Of a stretch of DNA of 64,000 bases, positions 48,943-58,864 are shown one piece after another; the first letter of the stretch is position 1, and the number at the start of each line of letters is the position of its first letter. Position numbers and translations under genes: made by a program. Source of the stretch: an uncultured Clostridia bacterium (lineage in GTDB: Bacteria; Bacillota; Clostridia; Tissierellales; Peptoniphilaceae); assembly GCA_947254025.1 (NCBI GenBank), contig CAMYBS010000001.1, positions 139,468-203,467 on the forward strand. Direction: 5' to 3'. The notes beneath the pieces were generated by a model. That model ran no database searches, was not told where the DNA came from, and worked only from the letters and a program-made list of their open reading frames with translations.

Positions 48943-50613
48943 TTAGAATAATCCCACTATCTCTCCTGATGGAAGTATATCGATATTATCTGCTGCTGGT
49001 ACTTTTGGTAGGCCTGGCATTGTCATTATGCTGCCTGTTAATGCTATCAAGAAGCCAGCGCCATTTGATACTTTTACTTCTCTAACTACTATGTGGAAGC
49101 CTTCAGGTCTTGCAAGTAAGTCTGGGTTATCAGATAATGAATATTGTGTCTTAGCAACGCAGATTGGCATCTTGTCTAAGCCTAATTTTTCTAAGCTCTT
49201 GATGTTCTTCATTGCTGGTACAGTAAATTCTACTCCGTCAGCTCCATATATTTCCTTAGCGATGATTTCTAGTTTTTCTTTGATTGATAGGTTTACATCA
49301 TATAAAGGTTTGAAGTCGGCTTTGTCTTCGTCGCATACTTTGATTACTTTTTCTGCTAGATCTAATGCTCCGTCTCCACCTTTTGCGAATACTTCTGTAA
49401 GTGAGCATTCAACACCCATCTTAGCAAGTCTATCTTCTATGAATTTAATTTCATTTTCAGTATCGCTTGGGAATCTATTTATAGAAACTATAGCTGGTAG
49501 TCCAAATTTCTTAATGTTTTCTATGTGTTTTTCAAGATTTGCAAAGCCTTTTTCAAGTGCTACTAAATCTTCTTTATCGTAATTTTCTTTTGTAGCTCCA
49601 CCGTGATGTTTTAAAGCTCTAATTGTTGCAACTATAACTGCTGCTGATGGCTTTAATCCGCCAAATCTGCACTTGATATCTAAGAACTTTTCAGCTCCTA
49701 GGTCTGCGCCGAAGCCTGCTTCTGTTACTGTGTAATCAGCAAGTTTCATACCAAGCTTAGTTGCCATAATTGAGTTACATCCATGAGCAATGTTAGCAAA
49801 TGGTCCACCGTGGATTAATGCTGGAGTGTTTTCAAGAGTTTGTACAAGGTTTGGCATGATAGCGTCTTTCATTAACAATGTTACTGCGCCTTGTGCCTTT
49901 ATATCCTTAACATAAACTGGCGATCCGTCACGTCTATATGCTATGATTACTCTTGATACTCTTTCCTTGAAGTTTTCAAGACTTGTTGATAGACATAGTA
50001 TAGCCATGATTTCTGAAGCTACTGTTATGTCGAAACCATCTTCTCTAGGATAGCCGTTAGGTTTTCCACCTAAGCCAACTATAATGTTTCTTAAAGCTCT
50101 GTCGTTTAAGTCAACGCATCTCTTCCAAACAACTCTTCTTATATCTATGCCTTGTTCATTGCCTTGATGAATGTGGTTGTCTAACATAGCTGAGATTAAG
50201 TTGTTAGCTGATGTTATTGCGTGAAAGTCTCCTGTGAAGTGTAGGTTTATATCAGCCATAGGAACTACTTGTGCATAGCCGCCGCCTGCTGCTCCGCCTT
50301 TAACGCCAAATGATGGTCCTAATGATGGTTCTCTTAGAGCTGAGATAGCTTTTTTACCTAATTTGTTTAAAGCCATTGATAAACCGATGTTAACAGTTGT
50401 CTTACCTTCACCTGCTGGTGTTGGGTTGATAGCTGTAACTAAGATAAGTTTACCATCTTTTTTGTCTTTTAGTTTGTCAAAAACTCTTAGGTCTACCTTA
50501 GCTTTGTAGTGACCATATTGTATTAGGTCCTCATCTTCAATATTTAAGTGTGCTGCGATTTCTGTAATGTCTTTCATTTTTGCTTCTTGAGCAATTTGTA
50601 CGTCTGTTTTCAT
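48943..50613 (-). CDS. fhs: Formate-tetrahydrofolate ligase
   Basis: 556 aa. Makes 10-formyl-THF from formate, THF and ATP. Seen: the P-loop [13 protein letters not shown] near residue 66, the [23 protein letters not shown] block, and [16 protein letters not shown] near the C-terminus. AAAGGAGG precedes the ATG. A possible promoter, TTAAAT-16-TATAAT (50660-50687), lies in the 83-base gap after the permease. It supplies the formyl donor for PurN and PurH encoded just upstream. Confidence 0.97.
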   Translation of the reverse strand: MKTDVQIAQEAKMKDITEIAAHLNIEDEDLIQYGHYKAKVDLRVFDKLKDKKDGKLILVTAINPTPAGEGKTTVNIGLSMALNKLGKKAISALREPSLGPSFGVKGGAAGGGYAQVVPMADINLHFTGDFHAITSANNLISAMLDNHIHQGNEQGIDIRRVVWKRCVDLNDRALRNIIVGLGGKPNGYPREDGFDITVASEIMAILCLSTSLENFKERVSRVIIAYRRDGSPVYVKDIKAQGAVTLLMKDAIMPNLVQTLENTPALIHGGPFANIAHGCNSIMATKLGMKLADYTVTEAGFGADLGAEKFLDIKCRFGGLKPSAAVIVATIRALKHHGGATKENYDKEDLVALEKGFANLEKHIENIKKFGLPAIVSINRFPSDTENEIKFIEDRLAKMGVECSLTEVFAKGGDGALDLAEKVIKVCDEDKADFKPLYDVNLSIKEKLEIIAKEIYGADGVEFTVPAMKNIKSLEKLGLDKMPICVAKTQYSLSDNPDLLARPEGFHIVVREVKVSNGAGFLIALTGSIMTMPGLPKVPAADNIDILPSGEIVGLF

Positions 50614-50696
50614 TTGTACCTCCTTTATAATATTGTAAATTTATTTTATACTCTACAGTATTATATATACCACATTTAACGATTTAATAAACTAAT

Positions 50697-51995
50697 TTAT
50701 ACTATAAATATATATCTTAATACAAATAATATTGAAAGTATCCACATAAGTGGAGAAACTTCTTTATATCTACCTGCAATTGTCTTTAATATTGTATAGC
50801 TAATCATACCGAAGAAGATACCTTCAGCAATGCTGTATGCAAATGGCATCATAGCAATTGTTAAAAATGCTGGTATTGCTTCTGTATAATCTCTAAAGTT
50901 GATGTCCATGATAGGTTCCATCATAAACATACCAACTGTAATTAGTGCTGGTGCTGTTGCTGCTGCTGGTACTAGTGTAAATATTGGTGCGATAAATAAT
51001 GCTAGTAAGAACATAACTGCTGTTGTTAGTGATGTTAAACCAGTTCTTCCGCCTTCAGCTACACCTGCTGATGATTCAACAAATGTTGTTACTGTTGAAG
51101 TACCAAGCATAGATCCAACTACTGTACCTACTGAGTCAGCGAAGAAAGCTTGACTTACTCTAGGTAACTTACCATCTTTATCAAGCATATTTGATTTTGA
51201 TGCAACGCCTGCAAGTGTGCCTACAGTATCAAACATGTCTACGAATAAGAATGTTAGTACTGCCATAAACATTTGAGTTGTGAATATTTGAGAGAAATCA
51301 AATTTAAATGCTATCGGTTCAACTGATGGTGGTAGTGAGAATATTTTAAATCCTTCTGGGATTTGTGTTATACCCATAGGAATACCGATGATTGTTGTTA
51401 AAATAATTCCAAGTAATAGTGCACCTTTAACTTTTCTTATTACTAGTACAAATGTAATTAATAAACCTATAAGTGCTAGTAGTGCTGTGCCTTCTGTAAT
51501 ATTTCCTAAGCCAACGATTGTTCCTTCAGGATGAACTATTATTCCTGATCCTGATAGACCGATTAAAGAGATGAATAAACCTATACCTACTGAAACTGCT
51601 TTTTTTAGTGTCAATGGTATAGCGTCAAAAATTACTTCTCTTCCTTTGAACAATGATAGAGCGATAAATATAATACCTTCTATCAATACTGCTGTTAACG
51701 CAAACTCCCAAGAAAGTCCTTGTCCTAGTACTACTGAGTAAGCAAAGTATGCGTTTAAGCCCATACCTGGTGCTAAGGCAAATGGATATTTAGCGTATAA
51801 TGCCATGATTAATGTAGCGATTGCTGCTGATAGAGCTGTTGCTGTGAAAATTGCGTTTTGATCCATGCCTGTTGAACCTAAGATAATTGGGTTTACTACT
51901 AAAATGTATGCCATAGTCATAAATGTAGTAATGCCGGCAACTATTTCGGTTCTTGTGTTAGTTCCGTTTTTCTTTAATTCAAAAAACTTCTCCAT
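50697..51995 (-). CDS. NCS2-family purine permease (PbuG/AzgA type)
   Basis: 432 aa with about 12-14 membrane segments. Seen: the N-terminal EIVAGITTFMTMAYILVVNP, a conserved APGMGLNAYFAY block, and DMFDTVGTLAGVA, diagnostic of the AzgA-like hypoxanthine/guanine/adenine permeases. It begins 10 bases after purH, so salvage uptake is tied to synthesis. No purine riboswitch fits in that gap. Confidence 0.92.
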   Translation of the reverse strand: MEKFFELKKNGTNTRTEIVAGITTFMTMAYILVVNPIILGSTGMDQNAIFTATALSAAIATLIMALYAKYPFALAPGMGLNAYFAYSVVLGQGLSWEFALTAVLIEGIIFIALSLFKGREVIFDAIPLTLKKAVSVGIGLFISLIGLSGSGIIVHPEGTIVGLGNITEGTALLALIGLLITFVLVIRKVKGALLLGIILTTIIGIPMGITQIPEGFKIFSLPPSVEPIAFKFDFSQIFTTQMFMAVLTFLFVDMFDTVGTLAGVASKSNMLDKDGKLPRVSQAFFADSVGTVVGSMLGTSTVTTFVESSAGVAEGGRTGLTSLTTAVMFLLALFIAPIFTLVPAAATAPALITVGMFMMEPIMDINFRDYTEAIPAFLTIAMMPFAYSIAEGIFFGMISYTILKTIAGRYKEVSPLMWILSILFVLRYIFIV

Positions 51996-52005
51996 TTTCT
52001 ACCTC

Positions 52006-53544
52006 CTAATGTCTAAAATGTCTCATATGAGTGAATATCATTGCTATATTGTGTTCGTTGCAGCACTTTATAACGTCTTCGTCTGCTACTGATCCGCCCG
52101 GTTGAATAATGGCTGTAACGCCTTGTTTTGCAAGTAATTCAACTGAGTCTGTGAATGGGAAGAACGCATCTGATGCAAGTACTGCTCCCTTTGCTTTGTC
52201 TCCTGCCATCTTAACTGATCTTTCTACAGTGAAGAATCTATTTACGCTGCCTAGGCCTATACCTACTGTAGCTGAGTCTTTTGCAAGTAGTGTTGCATTT
52301 GATTTGCAGTTTTTAACAACCTTCCAGCCAAATTTAAGGTCTTCTATTTCTTTTTCTGTTGGCTTTCTATCTGTAACACATTCAAAGTCTTCGAAAAGTT
52401 CTGTGTCTCTGTCTTGCAAAATCATTCCTGATAGAACTTTCTTCATATCCTTTGAACCGTACTCGTTGTTTGTAATATTGTCTATTGTTAATATTCTTCT
52501 GTTTTTCTTCTTATCTGTTAGTATCTTAAATGCTTCGTCTGTATATGATGGGGCCATAATTACTTCTAAGAATATGTCTCTCATCTCTTCAGCAGTTTCA
52601 GCATCTATCTCCCTATTGGATGCTATGATGCCTCCAAATATTGATTGATCATCACAGTCGCGAGCCTTTCTAAATGCTTCAGCTAAAGTGTCTGCAGATG
52701 CAACACCGCAAGGGTTAGTGTGCTTAACAGCAACTATAGTAGGTTTTTCTGTAAACATCTTTAGTGTCTCAAGTGCTCCATTAGCATCGTTAATATTGTT
52801 AAATGATAATTCCTTGCCATGAAGCTGCTTAGCTGATACTAATGAACCTTCTTCTACCTTTGATTCTTTGTAGAATGCCGCATTTTGATGTGGGTTTTCT
52901 CCATATCTAAGTGGGCTTATCTTCTTGTAGCCCTTTGTATAGTACTCTGGGAACTCGATACCTTGCTTTCTATTGAAGTAATCAGCAATTAATGAATCAT
53001 AATATGCTGTGTAGTTAAAGACTTTACCTGCTAAGTACTCTCTAGTCTTTAGTGATGTCTCTTTATTTTCTTTTAATTCTTTTAATACTAGATCAAAATC
53101 GCTTGGATCCATAATAACAGTCACAAACTTATAGTTTTTAGCAGCCGCTCTTATCATCGATGGTCCGCCTATGTCTATCTTTTCGATTATCTCGTCGTGT
53201 GTTTTGCTTGGATCGTTAACATATTCTTCAAATGGATATAGATTATTAACGATTATGTCAATATCTGATATGTCCATCTTCTTAATAAATTCTCTGTCTT
53301 CTTCAAGATCTCTTCTATATAGAATACCGCAGTGAATATATGGATTAAGTGTCTTTACTCTACCGTCTAAGCACTCAGGAAAATTTGTTACTTCAGTAAC
53401 TTCTTCAACCTTTAAACCTGCGTCTATGAGCTTTTTATATGTTCCACCAGTTGAAATTATTCCATAGCCTAAATTTTCAAGTTCTCTCGCAAACTCAACT
53501 ATGCCTGTTTTGTCATAAACACTAATCAATGCTTTTTTCATCAA
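52006..53544 (-). CDS. purH: AICAR transformylase/IMP cyclohydrolase
   Basis: 512 aa bifunctional enzyme for the last two steps to IMP. Seen: the N-terminal MGS-like cyclohydrolase domain (ALISVYDKTGIVEFA, STGGTYKKL, TLNPYIHCGIL), then the transformylase domain (LRYGENPHQNAAFY, KHTNPCGVA, DAFFPFTDSVE). Uses 10-formyl-THF. Start codons at 53544 and 53541 are tandem. It overlaps purN by 23 bases. Confidence 0.97.
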   Translation of the reverse strand: MMKKALISVYDKTGIVEFARELENLGYGIISTGGTYKKLIDAGLKVEEVTEVTNFPECLDGRVKTLNPYIHCGILYRRDLEEDREFIKKMDISDIDIIVNNLYPFEEYVNDPSKTHDEIIEKIDIGGPSMIRAAAKNYKFVTVIMDPSDFDLVLKELKENKETSLKTREYLAGKVFNYTAYYDSLIADYFNRKQGIEFPEYYTKGYKKISPLRYGENPHQNAAFYKESKVEEGSLVSAKQLHGKELSFNNINDANGALETLKMFTEKPTIVAVKHTNPCGVASADTLAEAFRKARDCDDQSIFGGIIASNREIDAETAEEMRDIFLEVIMAPSYTDEAFKILTDKKKNRRILTIDNITNNEYGSKDMKKVLSGMILQDRDTELFEDFECVTDRKPTEKEIEDLKFGWKVVKNCKSNATLLAKDSATVGIGLGSVNRFFTVERSVKMAGDKAKGAVLASDAFFPFTDSVELLAKQGVTAIIQPGGSVADEDVIKCCNEHNIAMIFTHMRHFRH

Positions 53545-54136
53545 TTTTGCCCCCTATTATTTTATCTATCGCTTCAATCAAAATTTTATGTTCTATCTCA
53601 TTTAAAATCTTCTTCTGCAAAGATTCTGCCGTTTCTCCTTCAATAAGCTTGATCTTCCTTTGTATGATGATTTTACCTGTGTCAGTCCCCTCGTCAACGA
53701 AGTGCACTGTCGCTCCAGAGTATTCATCGCCAGACTTGATTACGCTCTCGTGAACCTTCATGCCCCAGAAACCATCTCCACAATGCTTTGGTATTAATGA
53801 AGGATGTATATTTATAATCCTGCCTCTATACTTTTGTATAAATTCGTGTGATAGAATCTTTAGGTAGCCCGCAAGCACAATTAAATTAGGCTCATATTTA
53901 TCAAGCACCTCAAGTATAGCATGATTGAACTCTTCGCTAGAAGCATATTTTTTAATACTAAAGTAGTAGGAGTCAATGCTATTATCCTTAGCTCTTTCTA
54001 GTGCATAAGCTGCTTTTCTATCACTTATCAAGCAAACAATCTCAGCGTCAAGCCTCTTTTCTTTAACAGCATCGATTATGGCTTGAAAATTCGTGCCAGA
54101 ACCAGATGCTAAAACGGCTATTTTAAATTTAGACAT
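53522..54136 (-). CDS. purN: Phosphoribosylglycinamide formyltransferase
   Basis: 204 aa. Adds formyl from 10-formyl-THF to GAR. Seen: ASGSGTNFQAI, the catalytic NIHPSLIPKHCG with Asn and His, and GATVHFVDEGTDTG with the Asp. This is step 3, between the two steps carried by the PurD-PurL fusion. Overlaps purM by 19 bases. Confidence 0.96.
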   Translation of the reverse strand: MSKFKIAVLASGSGTNFQAIIDAVKEKRLDAEIVCLISDRKAAYALERAKDNSIDSYYFSIKKYASSEEFNHAILEVLDKYEPNLIVLAGYLKILSHEFIQKYRGRIINIHPSLIPKHCGDGFWGMKVHESVIKSGDEYSGATVHFVDEGTDTGKIIIQRKIKLIEGETAESLQKKILNEIEHKILIEAIDKIIGGKIDEKSID

Positions 54137-55158
54137 ATCTTTTCCTTAGTTTCTTTTTCTTCAACATGACCTAAGATTACGTAGTCTTCACCATGCTTCT
54201 TAAGAAGTTCTTCAGTCTTAGCTAATTCGCCTTTCGATACAGCAAAGACCATACCTATACCCATGTTGAATGTGCCAAACATCTCTTCTATATGAACGTC
54301 AGCCCATGTCATTAAATACTTAAATATTGTAGGTATTTCATAATCTTTAAGATCAATAACAGCTGTGTAGCCGTCTTTAATCATTCTAGGAATGTTTTCG
54401 TAGAAGCCGCCTCCTGTTATATGTGAGATTGCCTTAACATTAACATGCTCAATGATATCCATCATTGGATCGTAGTAAATTCTTGTTGGTGTAAGTAAAA
54501 CATTTAAAAGTGTGTCATCAAGTCCCTCATACTTTTTGTTTACATCAACTTTATCGTTATCAAAGATAATCTTTCTAACTAACGAGAAACCGTTTGAATG
54601 AACGCCACTTGACCTTAAACCAATGATTACATCTCCGTCTTCAAGCTTTGAGCCGTCTATAATTTTATCTTCATTTACGACGCCTACAGCAAAGCCTGCT
54701 ATGTCGTACTCACCTTCTGCGTAAAAACCTGGCATCTCAGCTGTTTCTCCGCCTATAAGCGCAGCATGGCTCATCTTGCATCCTTCGGCAACACCTGAAA
54801 CTATCTTTGCCATCTTCTCTGGAATAAGTTTAGATGAAGCGATGTAGTCAAGGAAGAAAAGTGGTTCAGCACCTTGACAAATGATATCGTTAACGCACAT
54901 TGCCACAGCATCTATACCGATAGTATCGTGCTTATCTAAGATAAATGCGAGCTTTAGCTTAGTTCCCACACCATCTGTGCCGCTTACTAGTACTGGCTTA
55001 TCATATTTTTTAAGGTCTATCTTGAATAAACCAGAAAAGTTTCCTATATCGTTTAAAACTCCGTCTCTGTTTGTAGATTTGATAAGGCTCTTTATAAGTT
55101 TTACCTCTTCGTAACCTTTAGTCTTATCTACTCCAGCGTCTTTATATGTTAGTCCCAT
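54118..55158 (-). CDS. purM: Phosphoribosylformylglycinamidine cyclo-ligase
   Basis: 346 aa AIR synthetase. Seen: YKDAGVDKTKGYE, SGTDGVGTKLKLAF, AMCVNDIICQGAEPLFFLDY, GGETAEMPG, and SSGVHSNGFSLVRK, all family blocks. Eight bases after purE. Confidence 0.97.
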   Translation of the reverse strand: MGLTYKDAGVDKTKGYEEVKLIKSLIKSTNRDGVLNDIGNFSGLFKIDLKKYDKPVLVSGTDGVGTKLKLAFILDKHDTIGIDAVAMCVNDIICQGAEPLFFLDYIASSKLIPEKMAKIVSGVAEGCKMSHAALIGGETAEMPGFYAEGEYDIAGFAVGVVNEDKIIDGSKLEDGDVIIGLRSSGVHSNGFSLVRKIIFDNDKVDVNKKYEGLDDTLLNVLLTPTRIYYDPMMDIIEHVNVKAISHITGGGFYENIPRMIKDGYTAVIDLKDYEIPTIFKYLMTWADVHIEEMFGTFNMGIGMVFAVSKGELAKTEELLKKHGEDYVILGHVEEKETKEKICLNLK

Positions 55159-55166
55159 AGCTTTAC

Positions 55167-55646
55167 CTACTTATTAAGTTCTGCATCGATTTTAACGATG
55201 TCTTCTCTCATCTTTACTTTATAGTCTTCAAGCTTCTTAGCAAGTTCATCGTATTTGATTGCCAAGATTTGTACAGCAAGTATTGCTGCGTTTTCAGCTC
55301 CGTTAACGGCAACTGTTGCAACTGGAACGCCCTTTGGCATTTGAACAATTGAAAGAAGTGAATCTAGTCCATCCATTAAAGAGCTCTTTACAGGAACTCC
55401 TATAACTGGTAAAGTACTAAGTCCTGCTATGACTCCTCCTAAGTGTGCAGCCTTACCTGCAAACGTTATTATTGCCTCGATACCATTCTTCTTTGCGTTT
55501 TTAGCAAAGTCAAATGCTACTTCTGGTGTTCTGTGAGCAGAGATAACTCTTGTCTCATACTCAACTCCAAAATCATCAAGTACCTTTTGTGATTTTTCAA
55601 CAACCTCTTTATCAGAGATGCTACCCATTACTAATGCAACTTTCAT
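55167..55646 (-). CDS. purE: 5-(carboxyamino)imidazole ribonucleotide mutase / AIR carboxylase PurE
   Basis: 159 aa. Seen: VMGSISDKEV, SAHRTPEVAFDFAKNA with the catalytic His, and FAGKAAHLGGVIAGLS. No purK lies beside it, so I cannot tell whether it works on N5-CAIR or directly on AIR with CO2. The start follows the stalk-protein gene by 14 bases. Confidence 0.94.
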   Translation of the reverse strand: MKVALVMGSISDKEVVEKSQKVLDDFGVEYETRVISAHRTPEVAFDFAKNAKKNGIEAIITFAGKAAHLGGVIAGLSTLPVIGVPVKSSLMDGLDSLLSIVQMPKGVPVATVAVNGAENAAILAVQILAIKYDELAKKLEDYKVKMREDIVKIDAELNK

Positions 55647-55660
55647 GTAATTACACTCCT

Positions 55661-56677
55661 TTAATTAAAATATTTTAAATATTCCTCATTTATATAATAA
55701 TTTAGATCCTCACTTCTTATGAAGCATGATCCAATATTGGAACTTCCAACCTTGTCCTTGTAGTAATACAAAATTATGGAATTATCTACAATGTAATATC
55801 CAGTAATATTGTTTCTAATCTTGTTCTTTTCTTCAATATTTTTTGCAAAATTATATAAAATCTTTTCTCTAACATCTTGATCTTTTTTAATCAAATCTTC
55901 GTATTTAATCTCTTCTGCACTATTATAATTAAATGTTTTTGTATAAAATTCATTTTCAATCTTATTGTCAGCATATACTTTATTGATATAGAAGCAAAGT
56001 GAAACAAGCTTATCGTCTGATCTTGCTATGTCATATGTGAAGTATAACTTCTCTAGGCTTTCATCATTTTTTGCCTTTTCTATGTGAGTGTCAACAAAAT
56101 ATTTTATTTTAGCATTTATATTGTTCCTATACGCTCTTTTAACATCTTCATTGCTAAAGAATACAGGATAAGCCACCGAACACTTGCCATCGTTAATAAT
56201 ACCTGTTTTGATACCATCTATCGCATTTCTGATATATATAGTGTCAGAAACGATGAATGTATCATAATCAAGTAGATAGTATAACACATCTATAGGCAAA
56301 TATAATTTTGATTTTACCAAAATTGCTTCGTTGCTAAGTTCAATACGGTCTCTGTTGTATCCGCTATAAATTTTAGAAGCAAGTTTAACTTTTATCTTCT
56401 TAATGCCTTTTTTGAAATAGCAAGTCTTATCTTCATTGTTCCAGTATATGTCGTATCTAAGCTTTGTAAATACCTCTCTTGCAGGTATGTATATAGCCTT
56501 TTTATCGCCTTCAACGCGCTCTAATACTTTCTCTTCAAGGTCAGAATTAATAAGTCCAGCTAATTTATTTATATTTGAGTCATTTATTTTTAGCTTATCA
56601 TTATTCTTTGCATAAGAAGTAAAGCTCATTAAAAATATAAGAGCAGATAATAGGATTAATAAAAGCTTTTTCATCAT
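55661..56677 (-). CDS. Secreted stalk-domain plus RsiV/DUF3298-like protein
   Basis: 338 aa; start uncertain by one codon (tandem ATG; AGAGGTGG upstream). Signal peptide 1-24 (ending SYA). Residues about 55-150 form a copper-amine-oxidase-N-like stalk (YIPAREVFTKLRYDIYWN, KLYLPIDVLYYLL). Residues 165-338 look like a DUF3298/PdaC-type domain (SVAYPVFF, DDKLVSLCFYINKVYA, YEDLIKKD). There is no anchor motif, so it is likely exported and free or loosely bound. Oddly, it is the first gene of the purE-purM-purN-purH run, behind a good promoter. Confidence 0.75.
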   Translation of the reverse strand: MMKKLLLILLSALIFLMSFTSYAKNNDKLKINDSNINKLAGLINSDLEEKVLERVEGDKKAIYIPAREVFTKLRYDIYWNNEDKTCYFKKGIKKIKVKLASKIYSGYNRDRIELSNEAILVKSKLYLPIDVLYYLLDYDTFIVSDTIYIRNAIDGIKTGIINDGKCSVAYPVFFSNEDVKRAYRNNINAKIKYFVDTHIEKAKNDESLEKLYFTYDIARSDDKLVSLCFYINKVYADNKIENEFYTKTFNYNSAEEIKYEDLIKKDQDVREKILYNFAKNIEEKNKIRNNITGYYIVDNSIILYYYKDKVGSSNIGSCFIRSEDLNYYINEEYLKYFN

Positions 56678-56691
56678 ACCACCTCTAAATA

Positions 56692-56721
56692 ATTATACCA
56701 CAAACAAGAAGCTATATTCAA
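56692..56721 (-). promoter_or_regulatory. Sigma-A promoter of the stalk gene/purE-M-N-H/permease run
   Basis: TTGAAT, 18-base spacer, TATAAT, with TGG before the -10 box. No PurR box or purine riboswitch is recognised between it and the first gene. Confidence 0.78.
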
Positions 56722-56740
56722 GTAGTACTTTAACAAATGT

Positions 56741-56769
56741 AAAAATCCCTGCACATAAAAGTACAGGGA
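56741..56769 (-). terminator. Rho-independent terminator after hisS
   Basis: A 9-bp stem TCCCTGTAC/GTGCAGGGA (one G-T pair), loop TTTTAT, then TTTTT on the minus strand. Confidence 0.85.
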
Positions 56770-56776
56770 CTAAGGT

Positions 56777-58078
56777 CTATTGTATTAATTTTTTTAATTC
56801 ATCGAGACTTAGAGATAAGCTTTCTTTATTAGCAAGGTCTCTCACTGATAAAACTTTTTTCTCAAGCTCTTCTTGGCCTATGAAGATAATGTAGTCAAAG
56901 TCGTTAGTCTCTGCAAAGTCGAATATCTTCTTCATCTTCATCTTTGAATATAAAACCTCTGAGTGAACGTTCAAAGCGTGAAGTTCATTTAAGATGTCTA
57001 TAGAATAAGCCATGTCTATATCAAGTGGCGCTATCAAGACTGATTTTTTATCTTTTTCAAACTTTGGAAGTATATTCTTCTCACTTAATTGGAAGAATAA
57101 TCTTGTTAAACCGATGGATATACCTACTCCAGGTAAATTTCTCTTTGAGTAGAACTGTGTAAGGTTTTCGTAGCTACCACCGCCAGCAACACTTCCTAGC
57201 TCTTTATAATCATCAAGAGTAGTTTCAATAACAGTTGATGTGTAGTAGTCAAGACCTCTTTGTAGTTTTAATGTGAACTTATAATTGTTTTCACCAACCT
57301 TAAATAGTTTAATATTGCTTAGTACTTCCTTCATCTCAGAAAGGCCTTTTAAGAAGATTTCGTTATCAATATTAAGTCCTTCTAAGTACTTGATAGTTTC
57401 GTCATTTGTACCTTCAAACTCTATTAGTGCTAAAATCTTTTTTACAGCATCAGAATTAATGCCTTGATCTAAAAGTAGTTCTTCAAGACTCTCTCTACCA
57501 ATCTTGTCATACTTATCCAAAGCGCGCACAGCCGCAACTGTGTCCTCAACTCCAAGGCTTCTTAGAAAACCATTCATGATGTTTCTGTTATTAATCATAA
57601 TAGTAAACTTATCAAAGCCAAACTTCTTGAATATTATGCTTATAATCTTAACAAGCTCTGCATCGTAAAACTTTGAAAGTGTATCATCACCTATGATGTC
57701 TACGTCGCATTGGTAGAACTCTCTGTATCTACCCTTTTGATTTCTCTCTCCTCTATATACCTTGTCGATTTGATACCTCTTAAATGGAAATTTAAGTTCA
57801 TGCTCATGCATGCTAACATATCTAGCAAGTGGTACAGTTAAGTCGAAACGTAAAGATGTCTCAGTCGAAGTGTTTTCAATATTGTAAATTTGCTTTTCAG
57901 TTTCACCGCCACCTTTAGCAAGCAGTATCTCCCTCTTCTCCATGCTTGGAGTGTCTATAGGTAAAAAAGAGAATAATTCATAAGTCTCTCTAATTATGTC
58001 CTTCATCTTATTAAAAATCAATTGCTCTTGTGGTAAAAGTTCCATAGTACCTGGCAATATTGATGGTTTTACTATCAT
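56777..58078 (-). CDS. hisS: Histidine-tRNA ligase
   Basis: 433 aa class II synthetase. Seen: PGTMELLPQEQLIF, motif 2 FKRYQIDKVYRGERNQKGRYREF split at 117-140, the histidine-binding LQRGLDYYTSTV, motif 3 GVGISIGLTRL, and the C-terminal anticodon-binding domain. It follows the unknown gene at 58080 by one base, with no T-box leader. Confidence 0.96.
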   Translation of the reverse strand: MIVKPSILPGTMELLPQEQLIFNKMKDIIRETYELFSFLPIDTPSMEKREILLAKGGGETEKQIYNIENTSTETSLRFDLTVPLARYVSMHEHELKFPFKRYQIDKVYRGERNQKGRYREFYQCDVDIIGDDTLSKFYDAELVKIISIIFKKFGFDKFTIMINNRNIMNGFLRSLGVEDTVAAVRALDKYDKIGRESLEELLLDQGINSDAVKKILALIEFEGTNDETIKYLEGLNIDNEIFLKGLSEMKEVLSNIKLFKVGENNYKFTLKLQRGLDYYTSTVIETTLDDYKELGSVAGGGSYENLTQFYSKRNLPGVGISIGLTRLFFQLSEKNILPKFEKDKKSVLIAPLDIDMAYSIDILNELHALNVHSEVLYSKMKMKKIFDFAETNDFDYIIFIGQEELEKKVLSVRDLANKESLSLSLDELKKLIQ

Positions 58079-58079
58079 A

Positions 58080-58787
58080 CTAAACCTCCATTATCATCAT
58101 AGTTCCTACATCAAATATATCACATTCCGTTAAAGAAATCAATTCTTTATTGATTGCTCGCGCAAATTCTTCGAGGTGAAGTCTATTTATCTCATCCTTA
58201 ATGACTCCCGTTAGAAATATCTTATCATGCGCATATCCACTTGCTCCACCTATGAAGCCATAGTCATAGTCCTTGATACTTACAAGACCTTTGTCTAATA
58301 ATAGCGTTTTATACCCAAGAGACGATATATTTTTTTCTAAGTAAATGTCGTCGGTCACATAATACTTAGCATCTATATCAATCACAGAGCACTTTACATA
58401 ACCTTGCGAAGAGTTAATAATCTTGTCATTTTCAAAGCGAGACAATAAAGCCTCAGCACAAAAATCTTTTTTGCAAATTAAGTAATCTCCCACACGAAGC
58501 GCGTTGAACTTCACATCGTATGGATACTTATCGAGTGGATCCTCGCCTGCATTAATTAGATTTACCTTTGTACCTTTAAATATGTCCTTATAATACTCAT
58601 AAGACTCGCGGCTTGCAATTAAAGTCTCTTCATTATACTTAAAGAGCGACATATCAGGATGCGTCTTAACCACACCTTTCAATATCTTGCTCTCGTAAGA
58701 TGGATAAGCTCTTATATCGTATTTTATAAGCTTTGGACTTAGAACTTTGTAGTAAGCCTTGTCAACTATAGCTATCATATACATCAC
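58080..58787 (-). CDS. Conserved protein of unknown function (DUF6873-like)
   Basis: 235 aa cytoplasmic protein. Motifs that look conserved: THPDMSL near residue 43, NAGEDPLDKYPYDVKFNALRVG near 80-100, SQGYVKCSVI near 125, YYVTDDIYL, and GFIGGASGYA near 177. The pattern resembles DUF6873, found in Clostridia, with a fold perhaps related to amidinotransferases; no activity can be claimed. It shares a transcript with hisS. A terminator lies upstream. Confidence 0.7.
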   Translation of the reverse strand: MMYMIAIVDKAYYKVLSPKLIKYDIRAYPSYESKILKGVVKTHPDMSLFKYNEETLIASRESYEYYKDIFKGTKVNLINAGEDPLDKYPYDVKFNALRVGDYLICKKDFCAEALLSRFENDKIINSSQGYVKCSVIDIDAKYYVTDDIYLEKNISSLGYKTLLLDKGLVSIKDYDYGFIGGASGYAHDKIFLTGVIKDEINRLHLEEFARAINKELISLTECDIFDVGTMMIMEV

Positions 58788-58823
58788 CTAAGATGATTAT
58801 AACACAAAAAGCATTTTACACGC

Positions 58824-58854
58824 AAAAAAAGAGCTAGAATTAATCTAGCTCTTT
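58824..58854 (-). terminator. Rho-independent terminator after the papain-like surface protein
   Basis: Perfect stem GAGCTAGA/TCTAGCTC extended by A-T pairs, loop ATTA, then seven T on the minus strand, 11 bases from the stop. Confidence 0.88.
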
Positions 58855-58864
58855 AATTAAAATC

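Noticed and set aside
50614-50696. Possible THF riboswitch before fhs
   Set aside because: The 83-base gap has GTAGAG but not the conserved core or the paired elements; it reads as a promoter and ribosome site only.
51996-56740. Purine riboswitch controlling the pur genes or permease
   Set aside because: Gaps between genes are too short, and the leader before the first gene shows no purine aptamer core.
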